Part shown: one piece after another, positions 46,052 to 54,992 of the stretch
How the letters are laid out: every line of letters begins with the position of its first letter
Numbering within the stretch: the first letter of the stretch is position 1
Source: Sulfurovum sp.
GTDB taxonomy: Bacteria; Campylobacterota; Campylobacteria; Campylobacterales; Sulfurovaceae
DNA: 64,000 nt
Reading direction: 5' to 3'
Assembly: GCA_011391015.1 (NCBI GenBank)
Contig: JAABRH010000002.1
Coordinates: 26,366-90,365 of the forward strand
Notes under the pieces: generated by a model
Database searches by the model: none
Told to the model about the DNA's origin: nothing
Seen by the model: the letters and a program-made list of their open reading frames with translations, nothing else
Translations under genes and position numbers: made by a program

Positions 46052-46317
46052 GCGTGAACTACCCCGACATAAATGACGGAGCTTCCTAGAAACTCCCAAG
46101 TATTCTTAGGATATTAAAAGGCTTTAACGGTAGTCCCTACCGCATTTTGTACTTTTTATGTTCACAGACTATAGTTTGGTTTTCGCTTTAGTCATATAAC
46201 GCAAACATGGTGTATTATAGCAACTCTTACTTTTTGTGGTAAAAAATATGCCAAATTGACATATTTTTTAACATACCCCTTATATCCCCGTCTTAAAAGA
46301 CGAGGGTTTACGGGATG
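46052..46317 (-). mobile_element. decayed IS605-type element (only ends and tnpB 3' tip left)
   Basis: On the minus strand the left end (CGTAAACCCTCG, hairpin GTCTTTTAAGAC, GGGGATATAAG near 46312-46280) matches the left end of the intact element at 52408. The right end (TTTCTAGGAAGC, CTCCG..CGGGG, GTAGTTCACG, 46088-46053) matches its right end, with the last ~10 codons of tnpB (AATGCGGTAG-, ending in TAA) before it. All of tnpA and nearly all of tnpB are deleted. The middle keeps an AT-rich palindrome (AAAAAATATG/CATATTTTTT). Confidence 0.85.
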
Positions 46318-46340
46318 ATTGCTAAAATTAAAACCGACAT
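46318..46340 (-). pseudogene. DUF2325 gene, start codon and first residues
   Basis: ATG 46340 on the minus strand follows AAGGATGTGAA and reads MSVLIL before the IS left end. Joined to GDRIDPLK at 46051 it restores the expected MSVLI-GGDRID-type N-terminus of DUF2325 proteins. Confidence 0.7.
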
Positions 46341-46354
46341 TTCACATCCTTATT

Positions 46355-46369
46355 TGATAGTTATTATCA
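46355..46369 (-). promoter_or_regulatory. Fur box 1 (TGATAGTTATTATCA)
   Basis: Matches the 7-1-7 Fur consensus TGATAATnATTATCA at all but one base, 15-29 nt upstream of the DUF2325 start codon. Placement overlaps a promoter or start region, suited to iron-dependent repression. Confidence 0.7.
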
Positions 46370-46405
46370 AATAATAGTCAAGAGAAACTTAATATATATT
46401 TAAAT

Positions 46406-46420
46406 TGATAGTTAATATCA
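46406..46420 (-). promoter_or_regulatory. Fur box 2 (TGATAGTTAATATCA)
   Basis: Second Fur-like site, two mismatches from the 7-1-7 consensus, about 51 bp from box 1. The 46421-46663 stretch beyond it is otherwise empty apart from the next gene's AT-rich promoter region. Confidence 0.6.
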
Positions 46421-46663
46421 ATATTGTTCATTTGTTTTGAATTGATTTGGGTAAAATTCATCTATATTTGATGTTATTGTTTTAAAAGTACAATGGTGTG
46501 TTATAATAAAATATTCTACTTACTTAATCTAAGCAGATGTTCCACTAACCCCAACACGCTACGTTTTGGATCCACTATCAATCAATTGAAAGCGATTCAA
46601 TTTTACAAAAGGCAAATGTGGTGATGGTTTTCATGATTTGTCAAATCAAAGAAAGGGAACAAA

Positions 46664-46813
46664 ATGCTTGAAATTATTGCAATTATCTTAATTATCCTTT
46701 GGCTTTTGGGACTTGTTAGTTCATACACTTTGGGAGGATTTATTCATATTCTTCTGGTTATTGCACTTGTGGTAATCGTAATTCGTCTCATACAACGTCG
46801 ACGCATACTGTAA
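46664..46813 (+). CDS. small hydrophobic membrane protein, lmo0937-like
   Basis: 49 residues: MLEIIAIILIILWLLGLVSS, a short glycine turn (YTLGGFIHIL) and a second hydrophobic helix, ending in basic RLIQRRRIL. It follows AAAGGGAACAAA. Two membrane helices and the length match the lmo0937 family of stress-associated peptides. Its function is unknown; it lies upstream of two further membrane-protein genes. Confidence 0.8.
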   Translation: MLEIIAIILIILWLLGLVSSYTLGGFIHILLVIALVVIVIRLIQRRRIL

Positions 46814-46896
46814 AGATCAAAATAGCTCTGCATGCACAGACTCTGTCTCTGAGTTTGTTACTTATGTATAGAATGGAAACAATGAAAAGGAAATAA

Positions 46897-47118
46897 ATGA
46901 ACACAATCAAAATTTTTGGAATCATATTGATTATAGCCGGTGCACTCGGTTTAACGTATAGCAGTTTCAGTTACACCAAGAATACTGAGGAACTTAAAGT
47001 AGGACCTGTCGAGATGTCGATAAACGAGAAGGAAACCGTCAATATCCCAGTTTGGGCTGCTGCAGGTGTGATAGTATTAGGCGGCTTGATTCTGCTTTTG
47101 GGAAACAGTCGTAGCTAG
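46897..47118 (+). CDS. DUF3185 family small membrane protein
   Basis: 73 residues with two membrane helices (IKIFGIILIIAGALGLTYSS; WAAAGVIVLGGLILLLG) around a soluble loop (KVGPVEMSINEKETVNIP). Fits DUF3185. ATG after AAAAGGAAATAA. Probably an envelope stress protein, by analogy; not established. Confidence 0.75.
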   Translation: MNTIKIFGIILIIAGALGLTYSSFSYTKNTEELKVGPVEMSINEKETVNIPVWAAAGVIVLGGLILLLGNSRS

Positions 47119-47169
47119 TTACTTGTGAGTAGGTGGATCATATAGTTTTGATGAAAAGTACAAAAAATA

Positions 47170-48150
47170 ATGAAATATGTTGAAGTAATTGTAAAGGCAG
47201 AAAGTGCAGGCACAATTTTAGAAATTGCACAAAAACATAAGATCTTGGACTTTCGTTTGGGCATAGTAGGTGAAGATGGTAAGCAGGCGGCACGGATGCT
47301 TGTGACTGATAACGCCATACAGTCGGTACTTGATGATCTGCAAGTCATACATGGTTCGCATCCATCTCCTGTGATAGTTGTTTTACCTGTAGAGACCTCA
47401 TTGCCTGAGCCATCTGATCATGTGCGCAAGGAAGAAGATTCTGCGACTGCAACACGTGAAAGTCTTTACGAAGAGATAGAGAAAAATACCCAACTCAACT
47501 TAAATTTTGTCATACTTATATTGTTGTCAACTTGTGTGGGTACTGTGGGTCTTATTGAAGATGATGTGACCATTGTTATTGGCGCCATGGTTATTGCACC
47601 TTTGCTTGGACCAAATCTTGCTTTTGGACTTGGAGCCGCTTTGGGAGATTCTGAGTTGATGCGTAAAGCAGCATTAAGTGGCACTGTAGGGATTATTTTG
47701 GCCATCATTTTATCTTTTGTGATAAGCGTATTTTGGCCATCAGATATTTCAAGTTTGGAGCTTACTGCACGTACAAAAGTCGGGATGGATTCCATTATTT
47801 TGGCTCTTGCATCAGGTGCCGCAGCGGCACTGTCTCTGACAACAGGTTTATCAAATATACTTGTAGGGGTGATGGTCGCAGTCGCATTACTTCCCCCTGC
47901 AGCAACCATAGGAATTATGCTTGGACAGGGAAATATTAGTCTGGCCATCGCCGCCGGTTTACTGTTGTCTGTTAATATTGTATGTATCAACATGGCTAGC
48001 AAGATTGTATTTTTCCTCAAAGGCATCCATCCTCGCACCTGGCTAAAAAAGAAAAAGGCAAAACACTCAATGGTTGTTTTCATCTTTGGATGGCTACTTA
48101 CTCTTATTGTACTTGTGATTTTGATTTATGCACGCCGCTCACTGGCCTAA
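47170..48150 (+). CDS. DUF389 membrane protein
   Basis: 326 residues. An N-terminal ~100-residue soluble domain is followed by at least five transmembrane helices, with the typical IGAMVIAPLLGPNLAFGLGAALGD and GLSNILVGVMVAVALLPPAATIG. The family is conserved but without a clear biochemical role. It follows two small membrane genes on the same strand and may be transcribed with them. Confidence 0.85.
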   Translation: MKYVEVIVKAESAGTILEIAQKHKILDFRLGIVGEDGKQAARMLVTDNAIQSVLDDLQVIHGSHPSPVIVVLPVETSLPEPSDHVRKEEDSATATRESLYEEIEKNTQLNLNFVILILLSTCVGTVGLIEDDVTIVIGAMVIAPLLGPNLAFGLGAALGDSELMRKAALSGTVGIILAIILSFVISVFWPSDISSLELTARTKVGMDSIILALASGAAAALSLTTGLSNILVGVMVAVALLPPAATIGIMLGQGNISLAIAAGLLLSVNIVCINMASKIVFFLKGIHPRTWLKKKKAKHSMVVFIFGWLLTLIVLVILIYARRSLA

Positions 48151-48308
48151 AAGCATTTGCTTACCTTCTACAAACAATAATCAATAATTAATGTCAGTTT
48201 AATAGTTAATTAAAAATAAAAATGGCGTAATAAAAAAACAAGAGGTAAGGTAGCTTAAGGGAGGGTGTGGTTGGTTTGAAAACATCGAACTTATGTTAAA
48301 ATGACAGC

Positions 48309-49016
48309 ATGAAAGATACTGTATTTGAAAAACCGATAGAAAAAAAGTTTGAGTTTGATGAAGCGGTGGCTTCAGTGTTTGATGATATGGTCAGCCGTTC
48401 CGTGCCTTTTTATGATGAGGTGAGGAAGTTGGTGATTTCGTTGATACTTGCCCAGCAGGAAGAGGGAAAAAAAGTGCTCGATCTGGGTTCTTCCACGGCA
48501 AAGTTTCTGCTGGATCTGCACAGTCAAATGGATGATAAGATGCACCTCAAAGGACTGGATAACTCCCAAGCGATGCTAGACAGAGCAGTACAGAAATGTC
48601 AGGCATTCGGTGCCGATATTGAGCTTGAATGTGCTGATATGCTGAGTTATATGTACAAAGATGAAGATATTATCGTGGCAAATTACACCTTGCAGTTTAT
48701 TCGCCCGATGCAGCGTTTGGAGCTTGTCAAAAAAGTCTATGACGGCTTAAAAGAAAGTGGTACATTTATCTTTTCGGAAAAAGTGGTTTTTGAAGACAAG
48801 AAGCTTGATAAAGAGTTGATAGACATCTATTATGCCTACAAAAAAGAGCAGGGGTATAGCAGCTACGAGATAGCCCAGAAGCGCGAAGCTTTAGAAAATA
48901 TCCTGATTCCGTTTACCATCAAAGAAAATATACAGATGTGTTTGGATGTAGGATTTAAGCAGGTCGATACCGTATTTCAGTGGGCAAATTTTGTCACTTT
49001 TGTAGCCAAAAAGTAA
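48309..49016 (+). CDS. cmoA: carboxy-S-adenosyl-L-methionine synthase CmoA
   Basis: 235 residues. [23 protein letters not shown], then SAM motif [15 protein letters not shown] and [15 protein letters not shown]. Converts SAM plus prephenate to carboxy-SAM for wobble-uridine modification with CmoB. The preceding gap carries only AT-rich sequence with a weak -10. Confidence 0.92.
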   Translation: MKDTVFEKPIEKKFEFDEAVASVFDDMVSRSVPFYDEVRKLVISLILAQQEEGKKVLDLGSSTAKFLLDLHSQMDDKMHLKGLDNSQAMLDRAVQKCQAFGADIELECADMLSYMYKDEDIIVANYTLQFIRPMQRLELVKKVYDGLKESGTFIFSEKVVFEDKKLDKELIDIYYAYKKEQGYSSYEIAQKREALENILIPFTIKENIQMCLDVGFKQVDTVFQWANFVTFVAKK

Positions 49017-49102
49017 TACTTATTTTAATTATTTTTAAAAGTTATTCACCTTCCTTTCACCCCCGTGAATAAGTGCAATAGCTTGTTTTCATCTTTTTTC
49101 GC

Positions 49103-49108
49103 TATAAT
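49103..49108 (+). promoter_or_regulatory. -10 box of the DAHP synthase gene
   Basis: Perfect TATAAT 27 nt before ATG 49136, with AAGGATACACT as ribosome-binding site. Confidence 0.6.
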
Positions 49109-49135
49109 CAGCCAATTTATTTTTAAGGATACACT

Positions 49136-50479
49136 ATGAGTTGGACTCCCAGTAGCTGGAGAAATTTCCCCATTAAGCAACAACCAACCTATCAGGATCA
49201 GGAACTTCTTAAAAAAGTCGAAGCAGAGTTAAAAACATACCCCCCGCTCATCTTTGCCGGCGAGGCAAGAAAGCTTAAAGAGAAGTTGGCTGCAGCAGGT
49301 AGAGGAGAGGCATTTTTGCTTCAAGGCGGTGACTGTGCTGAAAGTTTTTCTGATTTTAATGCCAAGAACATTAAGAACCTGTTTAAACTGATGTTGCAGA
49401 TGAATATGGTTTTGATGTACAGTACAGGTAAGCCTGTTGTCAAAGTAGGGCGTATCGCAGGTCAGTTTGCCAAACCGCGTTCTTCGGATTTTGAAGAGAT
49501 TGATGGTGTATCATTGCCCTCTTACCGCGGTGATATTATCAACAGTATAGAATTTACAGCTGAAGCAAGAGTGCCCAATCCTAAAAATATGCTCAAAGCC
49601 TATAACCAGTCAGCCGCCACGCTCAATCTCGTACGTGCCTTTTCAAGAGGCGGTTTGGCAGATTTGAAGAAAGTACACCAGTGGAATTTGGATTTTATCA
49701 AAGACAATCCGCTTGGCAAACGTTATGATGAGCTTAGTACTAAGATTGACCACGCGATGAACTTCATGGAAGCCTGCGGACTCAACAGTGACACCTTACC
49801 GCAACTGCACCAGACAACGCTTTACACCTCTCATGAAGCTTTGCTTCTGAACTATGAAGAGGCGTTAACCAGAGAAGATTCTGAGACGGGTGAATGGTAT
49901 GACTGTTCTGCGCATATGTTATGGATAGGTGACAGAACCAGAGATCTTACAGAAGCACATATCGAATACTTCAGAGGGATACAAAACCCCATTGGATGTA
50001 AAGTAGGGCCAAGCATGGGTGAAGATGAGTTGATTGCCCTCATCGAAGCACTTAACCCAAATAACGAAGAGGGAAGACTCAATCTGATCGTGCGTATGGG
50101 TGCAGATAAAATCAGAACCTATTTCCCTGCTCTACTTAAACGCGTCAGAGATGAAGGAAAAAACGTCGTATGGTCTTGTGATCCGATGCATGGCAATGTA
50201 GAAAAAAGCTCTTCAGGGTACAAAACAAGGGATTTTGACAATATTCACGCTGAAGTAGAGCAGTTTTTTGCTATCCATAAAGAGATGGGCACCATAGCAG
50301 CAGGCATACACTTAGAGATGACAGGTAATGATGTCACAGAGTGCACAGGAAGTACTTCGTCACCCATCACTGCTGAGGGTCTTGCAAGCAGATACCATAC
50401 ACAGTGTGACCCAAGACTCAATGCCAATCAAGCCCTAGAGCTTGCTTTTACGATTTCTGATACACTCACTGCACAGTAA
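49136..50479 (+). CDS. 3-deoxy-7-phosphoheptulonate synthase, class II
   Basis: 447 residues. [15 protein letters not shown] (metal Cys, about residue 67), [35 protein letters not shown] and [23 protein letters not shown] region are class II (plant-type) DAHP synthase. First shikimate-pathway step. Convergent with the two-component genes. Confidence 0.94.
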   Translation: MSWTPSSWRNFPIKQQPTYQDQELLKKVEAELKTYPPLIFAGEARKLKEKLAAAGRGEAFLLQGGDCAESFSDFNAKNIKNLFKLMLQMNMVLMYSTGKPVVKVGRIAGQFAKPRSSDFEEIDGVSLPSYRGDIINSIEFTAEARVPNPKNMLKAYNQSAATLNLVRAFSRGGLADLKKVHQWNLDFIKDNPLGKRYDELSTKIDHAMNFMEACGLNSDTLPQLHQTTLYTSHEALLLNYEEALTREDSETGEWYDCSAHMLWIGDRTRDLTEAHIEYFRGIQNPIGCKVGPSMGEDELIALIEALNPNNEEGRLNLIVRMGADKIRTYFPALLKRVRDEGKNVVWSCDPMHGNVEKSSSGYKTRDFDNIHAEVEQFFAIHKEMGTIAAGIHLEMTGNDVTECTGSTSSPITAEGLASRYHTQCDPRLNANQALELAFTISDTLTAQ

Positions 50480-50483
50480 TACA

Positions 50484-51674
50484 TTACCGTATCGTAAAGA
50501 TATTTTCTGTCTCTTTACGGCTGTATTCCACTTTCATGTGATGAATATCTAAAATACTCTTCACAATATAAAGTCCCAAACCCAAGCCTTTTTTAGATGT
50601 ATGAAATGGTTCAAAATAGTGCGCTAAAGGCTCTTTAAGTGCTTCACCTGTGTTGATAATCTGTAGTTGATTGTTCTCTAAAATGACGTTGATGTGTTTG
50701 TCACTACTGTATTTGATGCCGTTATCGAGTAGATTTTTAATCACCAGTGTAAACAGCTCAAAGTCAACAGAGATGCTGTAGTCTTTGATGATCTGTATGT
50801 CGATGAGGTTTTTAGGATGATCTATCATCAGCATATCGATACTGGCTTCAAGTAAATCACTCATTTTGTAAGGTTTGATGGTGAGATCAAAATTTTTAGA
50901 GGTGATTTTCTCTATTTTGGCAAATTCGTCTATCAGTAGATTGAGTCTTTCGAAGATGCTGTGCAGACGCTCTTTGTTCTTCTCGTCCTGCAGCATTTCA
51001 CTGACAAGCCTGCCTTTACCTATGGGTGTTTTGAGTTCATGCATGATGGCGCGTAAAAAAAGTTGTCTTGAATGCAAAAGCTCGCGTATCATGGTAACGG
51101 CATGATCAAACTCATTGGCAACTTCAGCTATCTCATCTTTTTTGTCACTTTTACATTCGATGTCCAGATTGCCCTGTGAGAAGGTCTGTATCTGGCTTTT
51201 AAGTTTGGCAAGCGGGTTGAAGCTTTTCATGATCCACCAATACAAGAAGATAATCAGTAAAAACACAACGGCAAAAACAAGGGCGCGCTTGAGTGGGAAC
51301 TTGGCTTTGTTTTTATTTTCGAGTATGAGTTTAAATCGATCATTGCTGATGATGATAATCCGCTTGAGACGAAACGTATCAACGGCGTAGCGTTTGAGTT
51401 CACCTTTTTCTTTAAAAAAACGCTCTATCTGCACTACCATCCCTTTATCGGTGATAAGAGAGACATTCTGTGCATCAAGATAGGCTTCATCAATCTTGCC
51501 GTATTTGAGATAATAGCTGTAGAGATAGTGCGAGATTGCTTGTTCTTGCGCAACATTGGTCTCTTCAGCTATGGCATGGTCATACTTGATGGAAAAGGCA
51601 AAGAGTGCCACAAGCAAAAATAAAGTAATCGAAAAAACAACTCTTATCTTACTGCGTAATGATGTGATTATCAT
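50484..51674 (-). CDS. sensor histidine kinase (ArsS/CpxA-like)
   Basis: 396 residues. Two membrane helices (VFSITLFLLVALFAFSI; ALVFAVVFLLIIFLYWWI) flank a periplasmic sensor of ~110 residues; then a HAMP-like segment, the H-box RAIMHELKTPIGKGR (about residues 211-225), ATPase N-box and GLGLGLYIVKSIL. The pattern MHELKTPIGKGR is like Helicobacter ArsS, an acid-response kinase; whether this one senses pH is unknown. Overlaps its partner regulator by 4 nt. Confidence 0.88.
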   Translation of the reverse strand: MIITSLRSKIRVVFSITLFLLVALFAFSIKYDHAIAEETNVAQEQAISHYLYSYYLKYGKIDEAYLDAQNVSLITDKGMVVQIERFFKEKGELKRYAVDTFRLKRIIIISNDRFKLILENKNKAKFPLKRALVFAVVFLLIIFLYWWIMKSFNPLAKLKSQIQTFSQGNLDIECKSDKKDEIAEVANEFDHAVTMIRELLHSRQLFLRAIMHELKTPIGKGRLVSEMLQDEKNKERLHSIFERLNLLIDEFAKIEKITSKNFDLTIKPYKMSDLLEASIDMLMIDHPKNLIDIQIIKDYSISVDFELFTLVIKNLLDNGIKYSSDKHINVILENNQLQIINTGEALKEPLAHYFEPFHTSKKGLGLGLYIVKSILDIHHMKVEYSRKETENIFTIR

Positions 51675-52324
51675 ACGAGCTTATAGCCAACGCCTCTTAC
51701 GGCTTGGATGCGCTTATGGTCACCAATCTTGGTACGTATTTTAGAGATAATCACATCAAGACTTTTGCCTTGGGAATCTATGCTCATATTGTGAGCCGTG
51801 TTGATGATTTGCTCACGAGACTGCGTGATACCTTGATGCTTGACCAATAAAGAGAGGACTTCAAATTCAGCAGGCGTGAGGGTGAGTGCCTCTGCTTTAA
51901 AGTAGATGGTGTCTCCCTTGATCTCAAAATCACTTTGGGGTGTAGCAATATCGCTGTTGGTTGATTTGGAAGAGCGTCTAAGCAAAGAGATGATACGTGC
52001 ATACATCTCTTTAGGATCATACGGTTTGGGCAGATAGTCGTCTGCACCCAAAGCAAAACCCTCTACCTTGTCATTAATATCTGAACGTGCAGAAGAGATG
52101 ATGATGGGGATATTGTATTTTTCGACGACCTCTTTGCAGACTTCAAGCCCATCCATACCTGGAAGCGTAAGATCCAGTATCAAAAGATCATACTTTTTCA
52201 CCCCAGCACTCAGCCCCAGATAAGGGTCTTCATAGTTGGTCACTTTGATGTCGTATTGAGCCAGGTACTCAGCAAGCAGTTCTGCAAATTCGGTATCATC
52301 TTCAATCATTAAAATATTAATCAT
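51671..52324 (-). CDS. OmpR-type response regulator
   Basis: 217 residues. Receiver with EDDTEFAELLAEYL, phospho-Asp in LLILDLTLPGMDG, lysine in YLPKPYDPKEM; C-terminal winged helix with KIRTKIGDHKRIQAVRGVGYKLV. Cognate of the downstream kinase gene. Confidence 0.93.
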   Translation of the reverse strand: MINILMIEDDTEFAELLAEYLAQYDIKVTNYEDPYLGLSAGVKKYDLLILDLTLPGMDGLEVCKEVVEKYNIPIIISSARSDINDKVEGFALGADDYLPKPYDPKEMYARIISLLRRSSKSTNSDIATPQSDFEIKGDTIYFKAEALTLTPAEFEVLSLLVKHQGITQSREQIINTAHNMSIDSQGKSLDVIISKIRTKIGDHKRIQAVRGVGYKLV

Positions 52325-52471
52325 GCATCACCTCATGTTGTCTGTATGGGTCTATTGTAATGACTCAAGGTTAATTGAAGTCAAATAACGTGATTTAGCA
52401 CCTGTTTCGTAAACCCTCGCCATTAATGGTGGGGATATAAGAAACATCGGCTTGCCGATAGATACCAAACT

Positions 52472-52885
52472 TTAATCAGGCGTATTTTGTTGCTCAATAT
52501 ATTGTTTTAATATCTCAATTGGCGCACCGCCGACACTTGCTACAAAATAGCTTCTACTCCACAAAGCTACACCTTCTCCCCAATACTCTTTTTTAAAAAT
52601 ATCAAAGTTTTGTCTTAATTTTCTACTTGAAACACCTTTTAAAGAGTTAACCAAAATAGACAAGGCTATGCGTGGAGGATAAAGCACCAATAAATGCACA
52701 TGGTCGGCTTCACCGTCAAACTCTTCAAGTGTTGCATCGTTCATATTGCAAATATCCGCAAAAACTGTTTTCATCAAATCTAGGTGTTCTTTTGTAAATA
52801 TTTTTTTGCGATATTTTGGTGTAAATACCAAATGAGCGTGCAAGAGATATTTTGCGTGTCTTGTGGATTTTAATTCATATTTCAT
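52472..52885 (-). CDS. tnpA: IS200-type HUH transposase TnpA
   Basis: 137 residues. The HUH motif is H62-V-H64 (ADHVHLLVLYPP) and the nucleophile is Y129 (LKQYIEQQ), the Y1 single-strand transposase set. It acts as a dimer on hairpin ends during replication. A hairpin ATCGG/CCGAT at 52446-52459 past the stop could terminate it. Full length, no internal damage visible, so likely active. Confidence 0.93.
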   Translation of the reverse strand: MKYELKSTRHAKYLLHAHLVFTPKYRKKIFTKEHLDLMKTVFADICNMNDATLEEFDGEADHVHLLVLYPPRIALSILVNSLKGVSSRKLRQNFDIFKKEYWGEGVALWSRSYFVASVGGAPIEILKQYIEQQNTPD

Positions 52886-52909
52886 TATGTACTCCTATTT
52901 TATATAGAC

Positions 52910-52939
52910 TTGACATTGTACTGTAATATAGGATACAAT
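52910..52939 (+). promoter_or_regulatory. sigma-70 promoter of tnpB
   Basis: TTGACA (52910-52915) and TACAAT (52934-52939) with an 18-nt spacer, 34 nt before ATG 52973. One of the few promoters in the window with a good -35 box, consistent with a gene acquired from elsewhere. Confidence 0.6.
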
Positions 52940-52972
52940 TCAAGTGAATACCAAATTTAAAAAGGAGCTAAA

Positions 52973-54118
52973 ATGTTACAGGTTGTCAAAGTTCGCTTAT
53001 ATCCAAATGAAGCACAAAAACAACTATTGTTACAACATTTTGGCTCTTCAAGATTTGTCTATAATTTCATGCTTCACAAGAAAAAAGAAGCGTATGAAAC
53101 AGATAAAACTTCTATCTTGTCCTACGAACTTAAAAAGCTATTACCTCTTATGAAAAAATGTGAAGAGTTTTCTTGGCTAAAAGAGATTGACTCGACTGCT
53201 CTTCAAAACTCTATTCTTAATATGGATAAAGCTTATAAGAACTTTTTTCGAAGGGTAAAAAACGGAGAGAAATCAGGGTTTCCTCAATTTAAGAGTCGTC
53301 ATAACTCAAGACAGAGTTATCAGAGTTCAACGGCTACAATCAAAGATGGCAAACTTTATCTTCCAAAGATAGGATTGATAAAAACAAAGTTTCATAGAGA
53401 AGTTGCAGGTGTTGTAAAAACAGTATCCATATCTCTTGAAGCAAATCAATACTTTGCTTCAATAAATTATGAGAATGGTTCAAAACAAGTCTATGGCACA
53501 AACAACGGTAAGTCCATAGGAATTGATGTTGGAGTAAAAGTATTTGTTTATACCTCAGAAAATGAGGTAATAAAACACATCAATCTAAAAAAGGAAATTT
53601 CAAATGTAATCAAAGCTCAAAAGGTCTTATCACGAAGGAAAAAAGGAAGTGCTAATAGAGCAAAGGCAAAAGCTAATCTTGCAAAAAAGCACTTAAAACT
53701 CAAAAACAAAAGAAATGATTTTCTACATAAAGTAACCAAGAAGCTAAGTGAAAACCAAACCATAGCGGTAGAAAATCTTAAAATCAAAAATATTTCAAAA
53801 CAAGCAAAAGGATCAATAGAAAACCCAAACATGAGAGCAAGTGCAAAAAGAGGACTTAACCGCTCTATCTTACAGCAGTCTTGGGGAAAATTCTTTGAAC
53901 TTCTTGAGTATAAACTTGAAAGAAATAGAGGACAACTTATAAGAGTTGACCCAAAGTTCACAAGTCAAAAATGCTCTTGTTGCGGACATATTGAAAAAGA
54001 GAATAGATTAAAACAAGCTCAGTTTATCTGTAAAAGTTGTGGGTATGTGAGTAATGCAGATTACAATGCCAGTATAAATATTCTCAATGCGGTAGGAACT
54101 ATCGTCAAAGCCTCTTAA
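52973..54118 (+). CDS. tnpB: RNA-guided endonuclease TnpB
   Basis: 381 residues. N-terminal helix-turn-helix-like region (LYPNEAQKQLLLQHFGSSRFVYN), split RuvC-like nuclease with D185 (GIDVGVKVF), E267 (AVENLK) and D363 (NADYNAS), and a zinc ribbon C334-x2-C337 and C353-x2-C356. All catalytic residues are intact. TnpB cuts DNA matched to an omega-RNA made from the element's right end, aiding element retention. ATG after AAAAAGGAGCTAAA. Confidence 0.93.
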   Translation: MLQVVKVRLYPNEAQKQLLLQHFGSSRFVYNFMLHKKKEAYETDKTSILSYELKKLLPLMKKCEEFSWLKEIDSTALQNSILNMDKAYKNFFRRVKNGEKSGFPQFKSRHNSRQSYQSSTATIKDGKLYLPKIGLIKTKFHREVAGVVKTVSISLEANQYFASINYENGSKQVYGTNNGKSIGIDVGVKVFVYTSENEVIKHINLKKEISNVIKAQKVLSRRKKGSANRAKAKANLAKKHLKLKNKRNDFLHKVTKKLSENQTIAVENLKIKNISKQAKGSIENPNMRASAKRGLNRSILQQSWGKFFELLEYKLERNRGQLIRVDPKFTSQKCSCCGHIEKENRLKQAQFICKSCGYVSNADYNASINILNAVGTIVKAS

Positions 54119-54181
54119 TATCTAAACATTAGTTTGGAGTTTCTAGGAAGCCCACTCCGTTTATGGAGGGGTAGTTCACGC
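54060..54181 (+). ncRNA. predicted omega-RNA scaffold (tnpB 3' end and right end)
   Basis: Known TnpB guides are transcribed from the 3' end of tnpB through the right end. Here the segment ends in a hairpin CTCC-GTTTAT-GGAG and GGGGTAGTTCACG; the same segment, with paired changes in the hairpin, is one of the few parts conserved in the decayed copy. The guide would start at about 54182 (TAAGATAAATGC..., aroE). Boundaries approximate. Confidence 0.5.
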
Positions 54182-54973
54182 TAAGATAAATGCTTTTTGC
54201 ATCGTAGTTTTAATCACTTCAAAGCTGTAAGCATGATCGGTAAAATGCTCAAAGGCAATCACACCTTGATAGAGTAACATGTCTGAGCCGTCTTTGGTGG
54301 GTTTTTGGTATTTTTTTGCAAGTTTTAAAAATGCAGTCTCTTTGCCGTAGATGACATCAATGCACGCCTTAGTCTGAGGCAAGAGTTGCTTAAGAAGTTC
54401 CAGTGGTGCAGGGAGTGAATCATCTTGAAGTCCCGCTGAAGTCATATTGACAATCAAATCATAGGCTGCAGGCGTAAAATCATCAAAGGTATAGGTGGCA
54501 AATCCCTCTTCTTCATATCGGTGCAAACGCTCTTTGCTTCTGTTGAGGAGTGTTACTTCATAGCCTTTTTCTCTTAAAAGACTCGAGGTTGACTGTGCCG
54601 TGCCGCCTGCACCCAAAAAAAGTACGGTTTTAATGCTTTCAAATTCTGAGATCGCCTTCAAAAATCCTGGTGCATCGGTGTTGAAGCCATGCAGTTTGCT
54701 ATCATGCTCCACGATGGTATTAACTGCACCCACTTTTTGTGCAAAAGGGTCTAAAAAGTCACAGGCACGGTACGCATCTTCTTTGTACGGTACAGTGATG
54801 TTTGCTCCTTTAAGACCCAGTGCGAAAAATGTTTCTTTTAGTTTTTCACCGTCTTCAAGTAAAAAACGTCCATAACATGCCTCGTAATTTAACGCTTTAA
54901 AAGCAAGGTTGTGCATAAGGGGAGATTTGGAGTGAGAGACGGGATTTCCAAAAAGGGCAAAGAGCTGTTTCAT
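54176..54973 (-). CDS. aroE: shikimate dehydrogenase
   Basis: 265 residues. LFALFGNPVSHSKSPLMHN at the start, KGANITVPYKEDAY with catalytic Lys, Rossmann motif LFLGAGGTAQSTSS and DGSDMLLYQGVIAFEHFT. Reduces 3-dehydroshikimate with NADPH. The last codons and stop (GCG TGA, 54181-54176) come from the IS right end, so the native C-terminal residues have been replaced; all catalytic parts are intact. Confidence 0.94.
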   Translation of the reverse strand: MKQLFALFGNPVSHSKSPLMHNLAFKALNYEACYGRFLLEDGEKLKETFFALGLKGANITVPYKEDAYRACDFLDPFAQKVGAVNTIVEHDSKLHGFNTDAPGFLKAISEFESIKTVLFLGAGGTAQSTSSLLREKGYEVTLLNRSKERLHRYEEEGFATYTFDDFTPAAYDLIVNMTSAGLQDDSLPAPLELLKQLLPQTKACIDVIYGKETAFLKLAKKYQKPTKDGSDMLLYQGVIAFEHFTDHAYSFEVIKTTMQKAFILA

Positions 54974-54992
54974 CGCAAGTGAAAGCCCATGA

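Larger units (their letters stand above)
52408..54181. mobile_element. intact IS200/IS605-type element (tnpA + tnpB)
   Basis: Left end starts near CGTAAACCCTCG (52408) with a perfect 10-bp palindrome CCATTAATGG (52420-52429); right end finishes at GGGGTAGTTCACGC after a hairpin CTCC-GTTTAT-GGAG. Both ends match the remnant at 46052-46317. The two genes are divergent and share an 88-bp promoter region. It sits against the 3' end of aroE, whose stop codon it supplies. Confidence 0.9.

Noticed and set aside
46052..46099. Extra N-terminal codons of the DUF2325 frame (MGVSRKLRHLC...)
   Set aside because: These codons are read from the IS right end in the wrong sense and do not belong to the original gene.
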